Part shown: piece by piece, positions 35,417-47,465 of the stretch
Layout of the letters: every line of letters starts with the position of its first letter
Numbering within the stretch: the first letter of the stretch is position 1
Source of the DNA: Ctena decussata
Taxonomy: Eukaryota > Mollusca > Bivalvia > Lucinida > Lucinidae
DNA length: 64,000 bases
Assembly: GCA_963989385.1 (NCBI GenBank)
Contig: OZ022501.1
Span: 88,582,979 to 88,646,978, forward strand
Direction: 5' to 3'
Made by a program: the position numbers and the translations under genes
Notes under the pieces: generated by a model
Database searches by the model: none
Told to the model about the DNA's origin: nothing
What the model saw: only the letters and a program-made list of their open reading frames with translations

Positions 35417-35890
35417 GTCTCCATAGTCCTATCAGCGGTAAAAACGCCTAAACTCAAATCATTGTAAAAAGCTGTTCAACCTTCACGTTTAGTAATAAAA
35501 TGTGGGTTGGTGTGCATATATTGAGTCATATAACTGGCAAAAAGTAGAGAAAACAAGTTTTTGAAAAATAACATTTCGCTACACAAAATACAGTTTCCTG
35601 TTCTGGTTTCCCGTCTAGCAATGCTATGTAAACATAGGCGGTATATTGATTGGGAATCCACATTGTACATTGTATTTTTACCATTTTTTGAAATCGAAAG
35701 TAGATCATTTTAGTTGCCAACTAAAATGACCCAAAAAAGTTTTTGAATCCCTTTTTTGAGAAACTGAATGATGTTTTATTAATAAAGCTGGCTAATCCCG
35801 GTCATTTACAATGACGAAACTATAGTGAGACGCTTGCAGCGATACCTCATGATGAAAATTTTCATGCTGATAGAACAATGGGGCTATTAA
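35417..35890 (+). repeat. Dispersed repeat, copy B (pair with 33145-33720)
   Basis: Direct, diverged copy; see copy A. It carries the same self-complementary TCATTTTAGTTG / CAACTAAAATGA block near 35706-35731. Both minus-strand frames here (35476-35670, 35526-35720) lie in the repeat. Confidence 0.7.
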
Positions 35891-36402
35891 AACTATCTGT
35901 ATGATTTTAAAATTAGCTGCGTATAAAAAATATAATATTTCTTGGGAAAATACGCATTTTCTTTGCAAAGGACATGACCTACTACAGAACCAATATTTAA
36001 CTGGTCTTGGCCTGCAGTTAGACGTGTTTTGCTATGGCGCGATTTGTTCTCGTCTGCGTATATTTCACTTAATTTCAACAATTGAAACTATGGAAAATAA
36101 AACTTCGCCGAAGCCACTGACTTTCTTCGAATCCGTTTCAAATACCGATGACGGACGAGGCAATACTACTGTTAGCGAGCTGGTAATAAAAATCTTATAA
36201 GTTCTTGGTTCATTGAAATTAATATAAAAACATTTAATGCGTCGGAACAGTTGTGAAAGTTTGGGTAAGTAGGTATATGTGGCAGGAAATAACCTCGACA
36301 TCATCACATTCTTTTGGCAACGTAAATGTCTTTGCTAGTTTTCTCTTTGATCGATACATCGAACATACTATTGATCGGTAAACTTCCTATGTACTGTTAT
36401 TC

Positions 36403-36740
36403 TACGCAAAAAAAAAAAAAAAAAAAAAAAAAACAACAACAACAAACAAACTAGAAATATAGTCAGGCAGACGTAAGGCGTAACTGGGAGCAGATATCAA
36501 ACAACCGACTCCCCCCCCCCCCCACCCGCCACACACACACAAAGAAAGAAAAAAAGAAAGTAGAAATTAAACAAACAAAACAAAAATCACAGTCAGGGAG
36601 GCGTAAGGCGATCGTGGTGGGGGGGGGGGGGGGTGAAAGACAGAAAATATCAAAGAACCGCCGACTATTAGGATATGACACTTCCTAGGATATATGACAC
36701 TTCCTTACTTTCTTCCCCCCCCCCTACCCCCCTCCCCTCC
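36403..36740. repeat. Homopolymer-rich patch
   Basis: A(~28) at about 36405-36432, C(~16) near 36510, (CA)n near 36530, G(~15) near 36617 and a C/T-rich run near 36715-36740. Two similar GTCAGGSAGRCGTAAGGCG blocks (about 36461 and 36593) suggest a local duplication of ~130 bp. Confidence 0.7.
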
Positions 36741-37089
36741 GATGCAATTTGTAATTAAAAAGCGTTTCTGCAGTGGAAATTGAAACTTGTTTCTGGGCAT
36801 TTTCCGGCCCAGAGCTTGGCTATGTCATGGTGTTGAATTCAGTGGTGATTCAACGTTGTGTGCCCAGTGGGATAATTGCTGCATTTCAGTATTCTGTTAT
36901 CTCACTGTGTTGTGTGTAAATATGTAACAGCATCAAATAATTGTCAGCCGAATTGCTTACTATCAGTAATGATAATGATAAAAATAAAAATAAATAAAAA
37001 TAAATAATACTTCTTAGAAATATTTACACCATACTTTCAAAATTATACAATTTAGCATCTGAAAATTGTTACGAAGGAAATACTCTTTA

Positions 37090-37330
37090 GGCCAAGATAG
37101 ATGTGGTTGGTTGGTTGGTTGTTTTGGGTTTAACGGTCCTTTGAGACAGTATTTGAGTCTAATAGCGCCGTCTCCCATAGAGAGGGAGAAAGAAGGGAGA
37201 AATGATAGACGAGGAAAAATGTACAAACAACCCCCACCCGCACCTACTGCAAGCACAGTAGGCCCTTGTCCCACTAGTATCCAAATCAGTAGAACGGCCC
37301 GGCACTGGAAGTTATACCCAGCATGATCGC
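37090..37330 (+). repeat. Dispersed ~220-bp repeat, copy 1 of 5
   Basis: Starts with (GGTT)n, then TTTAACGGTCCTTTGAGACAG, TATTTGAGTCTA, CGTCTCCCATAGAGAGGGAGAA, CCCACCCGCACCTACTGC, ACAGTAGGCCCTTG, and ends CGGCACTGGAAGTTATACCC. Further copies are at 41095-41315, 42365-42545, 49615-49830 and 53560-53800, all in this orientation. Possibly a SINE, but no tRNA promoter was recognised. Confidence 0.75.
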
Positions 37331-40300
37331 ACCACCCAACCACCCCTAAAATATTTGAACTCGCGGCGATTGTAAATTTTACTCAAATTTAAAAGAATTA
37401 ATTTGCACTAGCGTCGGGATACTGTTCACAAATCAGAAAAATGCTTTTTTTCCTGCCTAATTTTCATAACGATGTTTCCCAGGAGGCTCTGAGGGTTCAT
37501 CTCTTGGCACCGAGTCTGTTCATGTCCTTTATATGACCACATCATATACAAAAGCCAAAACCAATATTTTATCGTAACGATATAAACAATTTGCATTTCG
37601 GGTTGACGATATTTTGTTTTATTAAAACAGATTTTTTTTCAAAACTTTGACAGTTGATTTCGAACAATAACTTATTGTTAAATGAATAATCGATAATCTG
37701 GGTTTTCACTGTTTGCCTTTGTCCCATTTATGGATGGATACAACTTGTGCTATCAATTTTCAAAAATTTACAAACGGACCTGTTCTTTTCTTTCACTCAG
37801 TAGCTCGAAAAGGGTCAACAGATACGAAAGGGTGATCCGATAGACTGATCTGGGTATTTACTGTTTCACTGGCACAATATGTTTCGGCCAGGCTATGGCA
37901 TTTTCTCCAAATTTCAGACAGGCTTTTACTGCTCCATGTTTTCATAATTGATGAGCCTTCAAATTCTGTCGCTATTAACAGTGGCTAAAAACCAATTTTA
38001 ATTATTACTGACATGTTTATAGCTTTATTCTTGAAGGAATCTAGGACTAAGATTAACGACCGAGGCCATTTCAGACCTTTCATATTTATTTTCATCTGAT
38101 TGGCCACAGAGATCAAAGTATACTGACGGCCAATTGAATTCTCGAGGGCCATAAAGCATTATTTGTCTGTAACAAATTTCGACTTCCCTGAGTGGTTTTA
38201 GCATCTAAAGCATTGACCAATTGGCCCACAGTATTTGTGAGAAGCTAAGAACTGTGAATTTATTTTATCATTTCTATTTTTTTATACATACATATATACT
38301 GAAGAACAAAAAAAGAAAGAAAGAGAAACGTTATATACATTAACGCTAAAATTTCATGGGATGCAAAGAATCTAAAGTAAACTTAAAACTGTTTGTCTGT
38401 TTTGTTATCTGAATCTGTTGGTATTTGTAAGGAACTCCTGGCAAGGTTTTAGCCGTGATTATTTTTTTATTTTTATTTTTCGATCGAAAGGTTAGAAGAT
38501 TTACATATATTGTAACCATTATTCTATTTTTTTGTAAACCTAAAAATGCTAGTTACATTTATTGAAATTAGTATTGATATAATATCAAAACGTTTGCAGT
38601 ATGACTTGTAGTGATAAACTCTATGACTTGTAGTGATAAACTCTATAACAATATGTAAATAAATTCATGCATATCCATTTCTTCGTTCATTGCTTCGTAC
38701 ATAATATGCATTGTGATTACATTGATACTTTCAATCGAATGCTGCGTAGCACAAAAAGCTGTGTATCTTAATTAATACGTGAAACATTTCTTACAATTGA
38801 AAAACATAAACATTTCTACAATCGTATATGTACATTATTTCTTTGCGGATGTATACTTTATAGTCGGTAAAGCCACATTTCGGCATGTGATACCTTCGCC
38901 CGATGTCTCCGTAATTGGCAGTTACATTTTTCATGTATACTTTTCTGCCAGATTTTTGTATTCCCACCTCGCTACTATCTGGTTTGTTTTGTACTGGTAG
39001 TTTACCCTTTGCATCCTAACAGAAAACGGATTAACGTTGACGTCATTTGAATCAGTAACGCTTCACAGAAACTCCCTTATTCTAATCTGAAGGAAGCAAA
39101 GAAAAACATTCCATTTAAACCAGCGAAAATAATCAACCGTCAGTAGGTAAGCAAATATGCAATGCTACTCATGTCTAACAAAGCGTATGCGACATCGTCT
39201 TTCATCTTATCTAAGTAACGTCATAAAATACGTCATTTCTAATTGTTACATGATGGCTCTAAAATGATTGTTATTCCAAATTCTAAAAACTATTATCTAT
39301 AAATATTTCAAGCTTTTGAAGCAGACATATTAAAGTTTATGTTAGTGAGTTTTTCCCGAATTCTGGCATGGTTACAAATATCGCCACTTTTAGCGGCGTG
39401 GAGTCGGGCGTGTCAGGGCTGGTCTTGAAAGGGTCTGTTTGTATTCGAGTGTTATGGGTATGATAGGTATTACGTAATAAAAATACTTTGTAAACTAAAT
39501 TCCTAAGGCATATTGCTTATGTTCGGCCTTTCTCTCGCCTGCAACTAGCAGAAACGAACCATAGTTATCACTTTGCTGGTGTCGTCGACGGCGGCATAAA
39601 CTTTGCGTCGCGTTTTCTGGTTTGGCTGCAATTTGTGACAAATTGATTGCGCTCCAGGCGAGACACAGTATTCCCCAGACATCGTCTTCCTTTTAATGTC
39701 CCCAGCTTCGTTTTGGCTCAGCTGCCTATACATCCGTAAATAATATTACTCTCTTGCAAAAATCGTAACTGCTGGGGCATTGATATTTCATTAAAAAACT
39801 AGTGGTCACGTAAATTTTCATGTCTATCGGCCTTGCACTTACAGTGTTAACCTCATTTTCTTGAAAATAATATTTGATTGTTTGTTCCCAAATATCCTAG
39901 AAAAACCACTGATGCTAGGATGAATATATTGTAGATAGACCTTGAAAAAAATGGACCCATGTTTTATTTTTCTTTTCTGTCGGCCTTATACGTCTCCCCG
40001 TGCATCATCATAGTGCAGGTTATTTTTTTCTGGTCCTTTGGGAATATTGAAATCATATTAAGTCATTTTGAAACTAGAGTTCTGCTTCAGCCAGGGCCAG
40101 GCCAGTGTTGCATATTGCATTCCTGGTCTTGAAAGATTCAGTTAAACCGAGTCTGCTATTTTCATTTCTTTGGTGTATTCCTTGCTCCCAAAGGATCTAA
40201 CAATTCAGAACTTAAATATTTACTTTTAAATATGTATCTTATATGAAAAATCTTTGATTGCTGCTTCCCGCAGCCCGAATAATAATTAGTTTGCAAAGGC

Positions 40301-40350
40301 CATAGAAACTGTGAAAATGTCATGTATTGTAAGTTTGACCAGATAACTAT
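37331..40350. other. Interior stretch, no supported gene
   Basis: Contains the second copy of the 7300-7480 repeat at 38085-38265, a 22-24 bp tandem pair (GACTTGTAGTGATAAACTC, about 38602 and 38625) and pieces of a dispersed family near 39960-40210. Small frames at 38779-39000 (+) and 39545-39733 (-) match nothing I know. Confidence 0.4.
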
Positions 40351-40357
40351 GGTACAC

Positions 40358-40680
40358 GGTAAAATATCCGTCGATTTTAACAGAAGAATACCTGGCAACC
40401 AGCTGCCAGACCTTTACCCGGTATTTTACGGGCGCCTGTAAACAGGCGCAGGAATCATCGCGCAGAGCAGAGTATAATAAGACAGGTATTGTTTTGGTCA
40501 TATAGCTCTTCGACACTATCAAAGTATTCTCGAGTACAATCAGTTAACGTAACTCTACTATATCGTGATTTCAAAAAAATGTTCTACAGACAGGTGCCCG
40601 TTAAAATAACGGGAATGGACTGACAGCTGGTTGTCAGGTATTCAACCGTAAAATCTACGGAAATTATTTAACATGTACAG
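40358..40680. repeat. Foldback MITE (~320 bp)
   Basis: Long inverted arms. Left landmarks are AAAATATCCGTCGATTTTA, AATACCTGGCAACCAGCTG and GTATTTTACGGGCGCCTGT. The right arm carries their complements: ACAGGTGCCCGTTAAAATA, CAGCTGGTTGTCAGGTATT and TAAAATCTACGGAAAT. The arms are ~85 bp, and no target duplication is certain. Confidence 0.7.
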
Positions 40681-41094
40681 TTTTCCAAAAAGACGATCCG
40701 ACATGATTCTGTGTCCAAAATAAGTCAATAAAATTCTGTACTTTCTTGGACCCTGAAATTAACGCCCAAATTTTGTTTTTAACATGTCAGGTTTTCGATT
40801 ACTGGGTGTTTATCTGAAGAAAACCCGTAAGTTAAAAAAAAATCAAACTAAAGGATCATTTCAGATATTGGGCCTTTATGGCCGTTCTTTCTATTGCATA
40901 TCTTTACAGTTGATTCACTAAGTGCGAAAAATTCAATCCTTTGTTGCAGTTAATTGTAGTATGCAAAGCTCTGTCACAAACACGCAAGGCATGCAGACTC
41001 TAAGTTTTATTGCTTGCCTGTTTTTTAAATGCATTAATGAGGAAATACAGTGAAACACGCAGCCACTCCCCATAGCATGCCTGCATTATGAGTG

Positions 41095-41315
41095 CTTGGT
41101 TGGTTGGTTGTCTTGGATTTAACGACCCTTTGAGACAGTATTTCAGTCTATATCAGGCTGTCTCCTAAAGAGAAGGAGATAGGCGAGAGAAAAATGTCCA
41201 AACATTCCACATCCGCACCTACAGCAAACACAGTAAGACCATGCACTACTAGTAGGACGCCCCGGCACTGGAAGTTATACCCAGCACCATCGCCCGACCC
41301 GACCATCCTCTAATG
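41095..41315 (+). repeat. Dispersed ~220-bp repeat, copy 2 of 5
   Basis: Same order of blocks as 37090-37330, starting with TTGGTTGGTTGG and ending CCCCGGCACTGGAAGTTATA. Confidence 0.75.
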
Positions 41316-41319
41316 CATC

Positions 41320-42364
41320 ACTTGTGATAGTTAAACTATATAGATAATGCTATGATGCAATAAGCAATTATATAAAGTATATATTAAGGTAATACCATAT
41401 GTCTATACTTTTATTTTATACTTCCTACACAAAACATATATTAAAGAAAGAGTAAGATACTGCAAGAGCTATCCTTCCTATGCATGTGGAATTCCAGACA
41501 TCTTACAATCTTTCATAATGTAAACGCTTAACTTTTAGAATCTTTTTCTATTGTCGTTAAAATTTATTATGCTATGTCTATTTCAGTGACTGGTAATAAT
41601 ATTTATTTTCATTAGTTCTTCACTGATATAAACTGCTTCGAAAGGAAAATTTATTTGTCCTGTAGTATGTCACGATTGTTACATTTTCTGTCATCTCGTA
41701 AATAGTGACAACAAATTATATTTTAGTCCGCCCATTGTCCGTCTAAAGTCTTCGAGAAGCTTAAACATTTGCGAAATTAACCGAACAGCAGTTTGTCTAA
41801 ATAATTTTGATAATGAACACAATGACTACTGAATGTAAGCTCATGAAGGTTATGCTAACTGGCATGCCATCCTTGTAAAACTTAAATACCCTTAACTCTT
41901 AACTTAAATATGTTTATTAAGGTGGTGATTATCACTGATTTGGGGCAAAGACATAAATCTGCATAAAATGCTGAAAATACAACAGATCTTCCCAAACCTT
42001 AGCCCTCTTTATGTTAATTCTCACAATTCAGAAAACCCAAAATGCAGGACTTGTTGAAGTTAAAAAGAATTTATATAAGAAAAGACCAAAGGGTAATTTT
42101 GTGCGCAAAAATCTAAAAAATGACCATCATTATTCAAAATGAAAGTAGGTCTGAACATAAATTAATGCATTATGAAGAGCATCCTAGCAATTATTTTTTC
42201 CATTTTTTTTGCACATTATCAGGCTGTGCAGATAAATAAAGATGTAGCCTGTGTCCAAATATTTGTCTAAAATACACTGTAGAGTCTATTTTCAAGGTTG
42301 AATAATTTCAATAACACACCTGTCTTGGTCATTGTAATGTATATTTATACTGTGAGTATGACAC
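41320..42364. other. Interior stretch, nothing recognised
   Basis: AT-rich, no coding signal and no repeat boundary. Confidence 0.4.
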
Positions 42365-42545
42365 AGGTATTGTTTTGGTTTTAACGGCCCTTTGAGACAG
42401 TATTTCAGTCTATATCGGACCGTCTCCCGAAGAGAGGGAGAAAGACAGAAATGGTAGATGAAAGAAAAAAAATGTCCAAACAACCCCACCCGCACCTACT
42501 GTAAGCACAGTTGGCCTTTGCCCTTCTGTCATCCAAATCAGTAGG
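42365..42545 (+). repeat. Dispersed ~220-bp repeat, copy 3 of 5 (3'-truncated)
   Basis: Begins at GTTTTGGTTTTAACGGCCCTT and matches copy 1 up to CATCCAAATCAGTAG, then stops. Confidence 0.7.
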
Positions 42546-43784
42546 AATGATACAGGTATAACTGCCCTACCTGTATTTAATGATTGCAACCATTATACAT
42601 GTACTATATACATGGTCAGACATTTGAGAAAAAGTTACTGTTTTTACCTGGTCTAGCTTACAAAAATTATTTGAGACAGAGCTGGAACAAATAATTGCTA
42701 GGACGTTCTTTTTAATGCACTAAAGTACCTTCAGAGCTAAGTACAATTTCAACAATGAAGTTTTTAGATTTCTGCGCAGAAAATTACCCTTTGATCTTTC
42801 TATGTAAAACACTTTTTTAAACAGCTTGTCCCTCTGTTTTGTATTCTACACTGTAGAGAACAACAAAAGTAAGAAACCTGCTAATTTTCGGGGAGATATG
42901 TTAATTTTTTATGGTTTTATTCACATTTTTGTATATACCAAAAATCACCACCTTAAAAAAGAAACAGTCCCGCCATTGGCATTGCAACTTGAGACAAGTA
43001 AGTAGAATCAAAAGAAATGTAGTTAATACTGTAAGACACTGAAAATTACAAAGCGCTGTCGGCTATTACTTTAGGATTAAATATTATGCACAGCTGAAAG
43101 GTCTAAAAAATATAAAACACCAAGTATCGTTTTTACAAAATTGTATATTTTGTTATTTCAGATTGCACGACAGAACGACGAAAGGAAACAACAGTGCCAG
43201 GATTCTGAATTAATGCACCCGAACTCCACAAATATGCTATGGAATCTAGGATGCAGCTATGAATTTTAAGGACACATTCTAACAATTTCTGTAGAGAAAT
43301 CTAGGCACAAATACTAAGGATGAGATTTTAAAGAAAAGGAGAGTTTTCTTCCAGCACTGTCAAAAGAGAATGGTTAAATCGAGCTACCGTTATGACTACC
43401 AAAGTATGTCTTATGCAGAAGAAATCATTTTGTTATTACTGCATTTACTGATAATCCTAAGTTATTTACAATGCACTCATTGTATATTCCTATTATAAGT
43501 CACTATATTCATGCCAAACAACTCCTGACAAAGAACTCATACAGAAAAGAAACTGTAGTGTGAGAATAATTTTTATTAGAGTATCCATTCAGTTTGTAAT
43601 TGACTATCAAAACTATAACAAGAATAATTTATCGTACAACAGTCATGTTGGTGTTATGCGTCTGTGCTTTGATACAGTCATGTTGATGACAGTTGTTGGC
43701 AAAAAGCATTGAGGTAGCTAAATTTTGATAAAACTGCTATGATAACCGATGCGAATTTTCAACAAATGATTTGTAAGGTGATTT
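42546..43784. other. Interior stretch, no supported gene
   Basis: AT-rich. A pyrimidine-then-AG acceptor-like site lies near 43160, followed by a short frame ending within ~55 nt. This is too weak to call an exon. Confidence 0.4.
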
Positions 43785-44428
43785 ATCCAAATTTTGGATA
43801 AGACTTACGGCTGTTCATTGGTACAGAGTATTTCAAGGCAGGAATATCATTTCTCCTAGCCAGTTTGATTTTATCCAAATTTTGGATAAAATGAATACAT
43901 TACTGAATAATTGGTGTATTGCTTTCCTTGCACAATAATTAATCCAAATTTTGGATAAAATTTTAGGTTCTGCGTTTGGGTGCAGTGTAGGTCAAGACAA
44001 GGTGTTTCTTTGTCCCGGCTGGTTTGATTTTTATCCAAAATTTGGATAACGGCAAGCTATAGCAATAGTCTAGTGAGAAATCAATATAATCAATGAAAGT
44101 ATAGGTGGTGTCTCTTCTGCAAAGTTTTATCCAAATTTTGGATAAAGCTTTCCCGGCTTTCACAGTTGATTTTCGAACAAGGATTTCATTCACGTAAAGT
44201 GTCAGTGTTTGGACACAATTAACTTTATGCCATATAGCATGTAGTTTTATCCAAATTTTGGATAAAAATTATATGTTAATGATCGCCCATTTTATCAGAA
44301 GTTTTGTTTATCCGAATTTTGGATAACACTTCTATGATAAAATCTGTGTCCGAACATTTTTATTCTTATCCAAAAGCATAGTGCCAGTTTGAGCAAATGG
44401 ATTTGCTCAAACGTAAATGGACACAGTT
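43785..44428. repeat. Right terminal inverted repeat with palindromic motif array
   Basis: Mirror of the left end. Motif cores lie at about 43787, 43875, 43944, 44035, 44131, 44251 and 44312 (degenerate), with a half-site near 44370, then the 26-bp palindrome at 44387-44412. It ends GGACACAGTT at 44428. Most cores read CCAAATTTTGG, the complement of the left form; the one at 44035 reads CCAAAATTTGG. Confidence 0.85.
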
Positions 44429-44475
44429 CCATTCAGAGACATTAGCTTCACCGATTGCGCCACTACGCTCCTTCC
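44429..44475 (-). repeat. tRNA-derived SINE, right half (head)
   Basis: Continues the SINE broken at 546. On the minus strand it starts GGAGCGTAGTGGCGCAATCG (tRNA-like head with an A-box) and runs to CCATTC at 44429. A C-run borders it on the plus side. Confidence 0.75.
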
Positions 44476-44651
44476 CCCCCCCCCCCCTCTAAAAAGGAGT
44501 TATATGGAACAATGTTATGCTTTATTTCTCTGAATGGCCCATCGGATAGGGCTATTTTATAAAGTTGTGCTAACACAATCAGGTATATACATGGAATATG
44601 TGGAATATCCGGCCCAGGACCTTTTTACTGATGCAACTACATCCGAAAAAA

Positions 44652-44730
44652 TTGTATAGTTGAGAAATGAAGAAGTACCCACTAGCACTCGATCTCACGC
44701 CGACTACGACCACTCCGCCTAGCCATTCAG
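44652..44730 (-). repeat. SINE of the same family, partial
   Basis: Reads across the CCTAGCCATTCAGAGACATG junction without interruption, so it serves as an empty-site relative of the giant-element target. It lacks most of the tRNA-like head. Confidence 0.75.
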
Positions 44731-44964
44731 AGACATGAGCTGGTATATACATGGAATATCTAGATCATGCGATACTGAAGCTTTGAAATATTATATGATT
44801 AAATTTGAGATTGAGCAAACTTTAACAGATATTCCGGCCCAGGACCATTTTACTGATGCAAGTGCATCCGAAATAAAAGCATCGCAAACGACTGCGTCAT
44901 ACCCCGCCACTGAAAACCTTTATTACACACCGATTTTTCCAGAATTATTTTTTTCTCAGTAAAA

Positions 44965-45820
44965 CCCCATGACAGGGGCAGCCTAACCCCATTGAACATG
45001 GATAAAATTCTTTGTCATGACAGGACACTTCATTACTCTGATCACTTACAATAAGCTTCCGATAAATCACTGACCACTCTAGTCAAATACAATTTCAGTG
45101 ATTTTAAACATGCGGTCATGGGGCAGGGGCAGATAACCCCTAAAGGGTCAAATCACAACAAGAAGCTTTCATTGCTTCTATCATCAGATGTAAGTTTCTG
45201 AAAAAACTGTTAAACATGAATTTATATAGATATTATCATCATTTTATGCATGTATACAGCCCAGGGGCAGGAGGACATAACTCTGATGGGGTAAATTTGA
45301 GCATCATGGAGGCTTTCATCACTCCTGATCATTTGCTGTAAGTTTCAGAAAAATTGCTTCAAACTCTGATTTTATATGGAATTTTTCATGATTTTATACA
45401 TGTATATAGCCCCAGTGCAGGGGCAGATAATCCCCAATGATAAAATTTCTGTGCTCATATAAAGCTTTTGTTACGTCGATCATATTTGTGAAGTTTCATC
45501 ATGATACTCCAAGTAGAAAAGGAACTAGAGGCCAGAAACCATTTTTTGTACATTGACAAGTGCCATAACTCTGTCAGAAATTATCGAAATTTGCCCATTA
45601 ACAATCCCAAGCGAGACATTCTTGGTACAAATGCATATGCAAAATTTGAAGGAAATCCGTTCATAAATACTTAAGTTATCGAACGAAAACGAAGTGCGGA
45701 CGGACGGACAGACGGACGGACGGACGTACATACTACGGACGGACGGACGGACGGACACACGGACGGCCAACGTGAAAACATAATACCCCACCACTAACGT
45801 GTGGCGGGGTATAAAAATTG
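44965..45820 (+). repeat. Tandem-core repeat element with (GGAC)n tail
   Basis: About four ~145-bp units containing GGGGCAGATAACCCC and TTTTATGCATGTATA or TTTTATACATGTATA. A unique block follows, then (GGAC)n at 45703-45765, and it ends CCACTAACGTGTGGCGGGGTATA, a short hairpin. Frames rich in repeated Pro-Ser-Val residues on the minus strand come from the GGAC tract. Confidence 0.8.
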
Positions 45821-45935
45821 TATAGTTGAGAAATGAAGAAGTACCCACTGGGACTCGATCCTACGCCGACTACGACAACTCCACCTAGCCTTTCAGAGAC
45901 ATGAACTTAACCGATAGCGCCACTACGCTCCCCCC
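45821..45935 (-). repeat. SINE of the same family, full head
   Basis: Intact across the junction (ACCTAGCCTTTCAGAGAC) and through the tRNA-like head to GCGCCACTACGCTCC. This is the best empty-site comparison for the giant element. Confidence 0.8.
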
Positions 45936-45939
45936 TCTC

Positions 45940-46569
45940 ATGGGTTGGCGTTCTGAACCGTGGTTTTGCATGAGAGCGATTGGTAGGCGTGGTTGAGTGC
46001 TCATCTCATCTGTTTGTTACTGGTGATGATTCGTTGATGAGGAAACCTTCATGCGGTCTAAACAGCTATCTTAATGTCCCAAACCATTGCAGAAGCAGAG
46101 GGCGAAGTTTGGGCCCAGTAGAACAAGTTTTTAAGCCCCCACCCCCAGTAATCTTTTGCTGACTGTTCCAAGGCGGTACGTCTACTGCGGTTCCTTGATG
46201 TCATATTGTGTTGGATCCGCTTGTCTATGGTCTCTTGCGTTGTGGTCACCCGTATTGCTGCCCAATCTGCCTTCTTTTTCGTTTTCTTTTGTAATTAAAA
46301 CAAAATGAGTAAAAATAGATGTTGATGCTGTTATTATGGTAGCTGAATGACCACTGTTTGGGAAAGAGCTGCTCATTCGGTTTACAGTGTGTGTCTTTCT
46401 TAAATTTGTGTCACTTTTTCTGTGTGTGTGTGCTTCTTTTCCTATTGTTTTTAGAGCGGAAAGAGGGATTTGATGTATAAATTCCAGATCATTGCCCATC
46501 ATATTTAAGAATACAACATATTAATTATTGTTAACAACCTGCGACAATTACTCGGAAAGTAGAACAAGT
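45940..46569. other. No gene recognised
   Basis: Non-repetitive as far as visible. Frames under 110 codons overlap on both strands, with no known similarity. Confidence 0.4.
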
Positions 46570-47465
46570 GAGCTCACGTATGTTCCGACAGGCGCCTCCA
46601 CCTACGAATTACTTATTGATCCCTGGCCCAACATATTGACTGCTTAGATATACCATAGCAAAGGAAATGCAACAGATATTTCAGGAATCAAATAAGAACA
46701 GAATCCAACATGCGAGTACATAGATATGAGCAATCATAAAGCTTAAACACAAAACTCTGACGTAAACTTAGCAATAAAAAAAGGGTCATTGCAAAACTTT
46801 GGCGTACACTAAGACCAATTATTGATCCCCGGCCCCACTCAGGAGCCTCTCTCCAGTGTTTAGATATTTCATTTCATATGTAATGCTATTAGGATATCAT
46901 GACTTTTTATAATAGGAAGCTGACGAGGCAAGAGATATTAGCAATCAAAAAAGGATAAACGTTAAATTTTAACCTGAACACGAAACGCTGACGTAGACTA
47001 AGTCTTAATTATTGACTGCTGGACTCACCCAGGATCCCAGCTACAACACTTAGAAAATCCATTTCCAAAGAAATGCTACAGATATATCATGTACCAAATA
47101 TGAAAACAATCCAACATGTGATAACAGAGATGTGTGCAACCAAATTGGTTTAAGGCAAAGCTTTGTTATGTAAACTAAGTTCTTATTATTGAGTCCGGTC
47201 CCACCCAGAGACGTGAAACTGGTGTTTAGATATTCCATATAATAAAGAATGCAATAAAGATATCATGAAATATAAATGATACAAATCAGACATGTGGTAA
47301 CAAAGTTTTGAACATTTGAACAATCTAAAAGCTTTAACACAAGACTTTGACGAAATGTACACGAACGGACGGACGGCGGACTGACAGACGAACGAATAGA
47401 CAAACGAACAGAATGACAAAAACATACACCTCCTGACATTCTTCGTATGTCGGGTATAATAAAGC
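46570..47465 (+). repeat. Tandem-core repeat element (~190-bp units, four) with GGAC-type tail
   Basis: Units start near 46613, 46818, 47011 and 47186 with TTATTGATCCCYGGCCC-like text and contain GATATTTCA or GATATCATG. The tail has ACGGACGGACGGCGGACTGA and ends TATGTCGGGTATAAT. Same architecture as 44965-45820 but a different core. Confidence 0.75.

Larger units (their letters stand above)
34086..36871. mobile_element. 2.8-kb element with diverged inverted ends (GGCACAACGTTGAATCA)
   Basis: The left end, CCAGCAGGCACAACGTTGAA, and the inverse of the right end, CCCACTGGGCACACAACGTTG, continue in alignment for ~90 bp (TGTCATGG, CTCCGGACC / CTGGGCCGG, AAGTTTC). CACTGGGCA-type termini are seen on CACTA-like elements, which is a weak hint at class. 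No clear target duplication. The interior holds a SINE, copy B of a dispersed repeat and homopolymer runs, but no transposase. Confidence 0.5.
547..44428. mobile_element. Giant (43.9 kb) terminal-inverted-repeat element, superfamily unknown
   Basis: The ends are inverted copies starting AACTGTGTCCATTTACG. The outer ~65 bp match at all but about two positions, and more diverged inverted homology continues for ~600 bp. The flanks are the two halves of one SINE, which argues for a single insertion rather than two unrelated small elements. CCAATT on the left and CCATTC on the right fit a 5-6 bp target duplication; intact SINE copies read CCATTCAG or CTTTCAG here. The interior is full of nested younger elements and has no recognisable transposase, integrase, polymerase or capsid frame. 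It could be a non-autonomous or decayed giant transposon. A 5-6 bp duplication with long inverted ends recalls Maverick/Polinton elements, but no Polinton protein was found, so the class is left open. Confidence 0.75.

Noticed and set aside
43150..43215. Possible terminal exon after a TTATTTCAG acceptor-like site
   Set aside because: The frame stops within about 55 nt and there is no partner exon or supporting similarity.
547..44428. Assigning the giant element to Maverick/Polinton or a herpesvirus-transposon hybrid
   Set aside because: Size and long inverted ends are suggestive, but no integrase, protein-primed polymerase, protease, ATPase or capsid frame could be recognised.
45525..45848. 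Minus-strand frame with repeated Pro-Ser-Val residues
   Set aside because: Encoded by the (GGAC)n tract of a tandem-core repeat.
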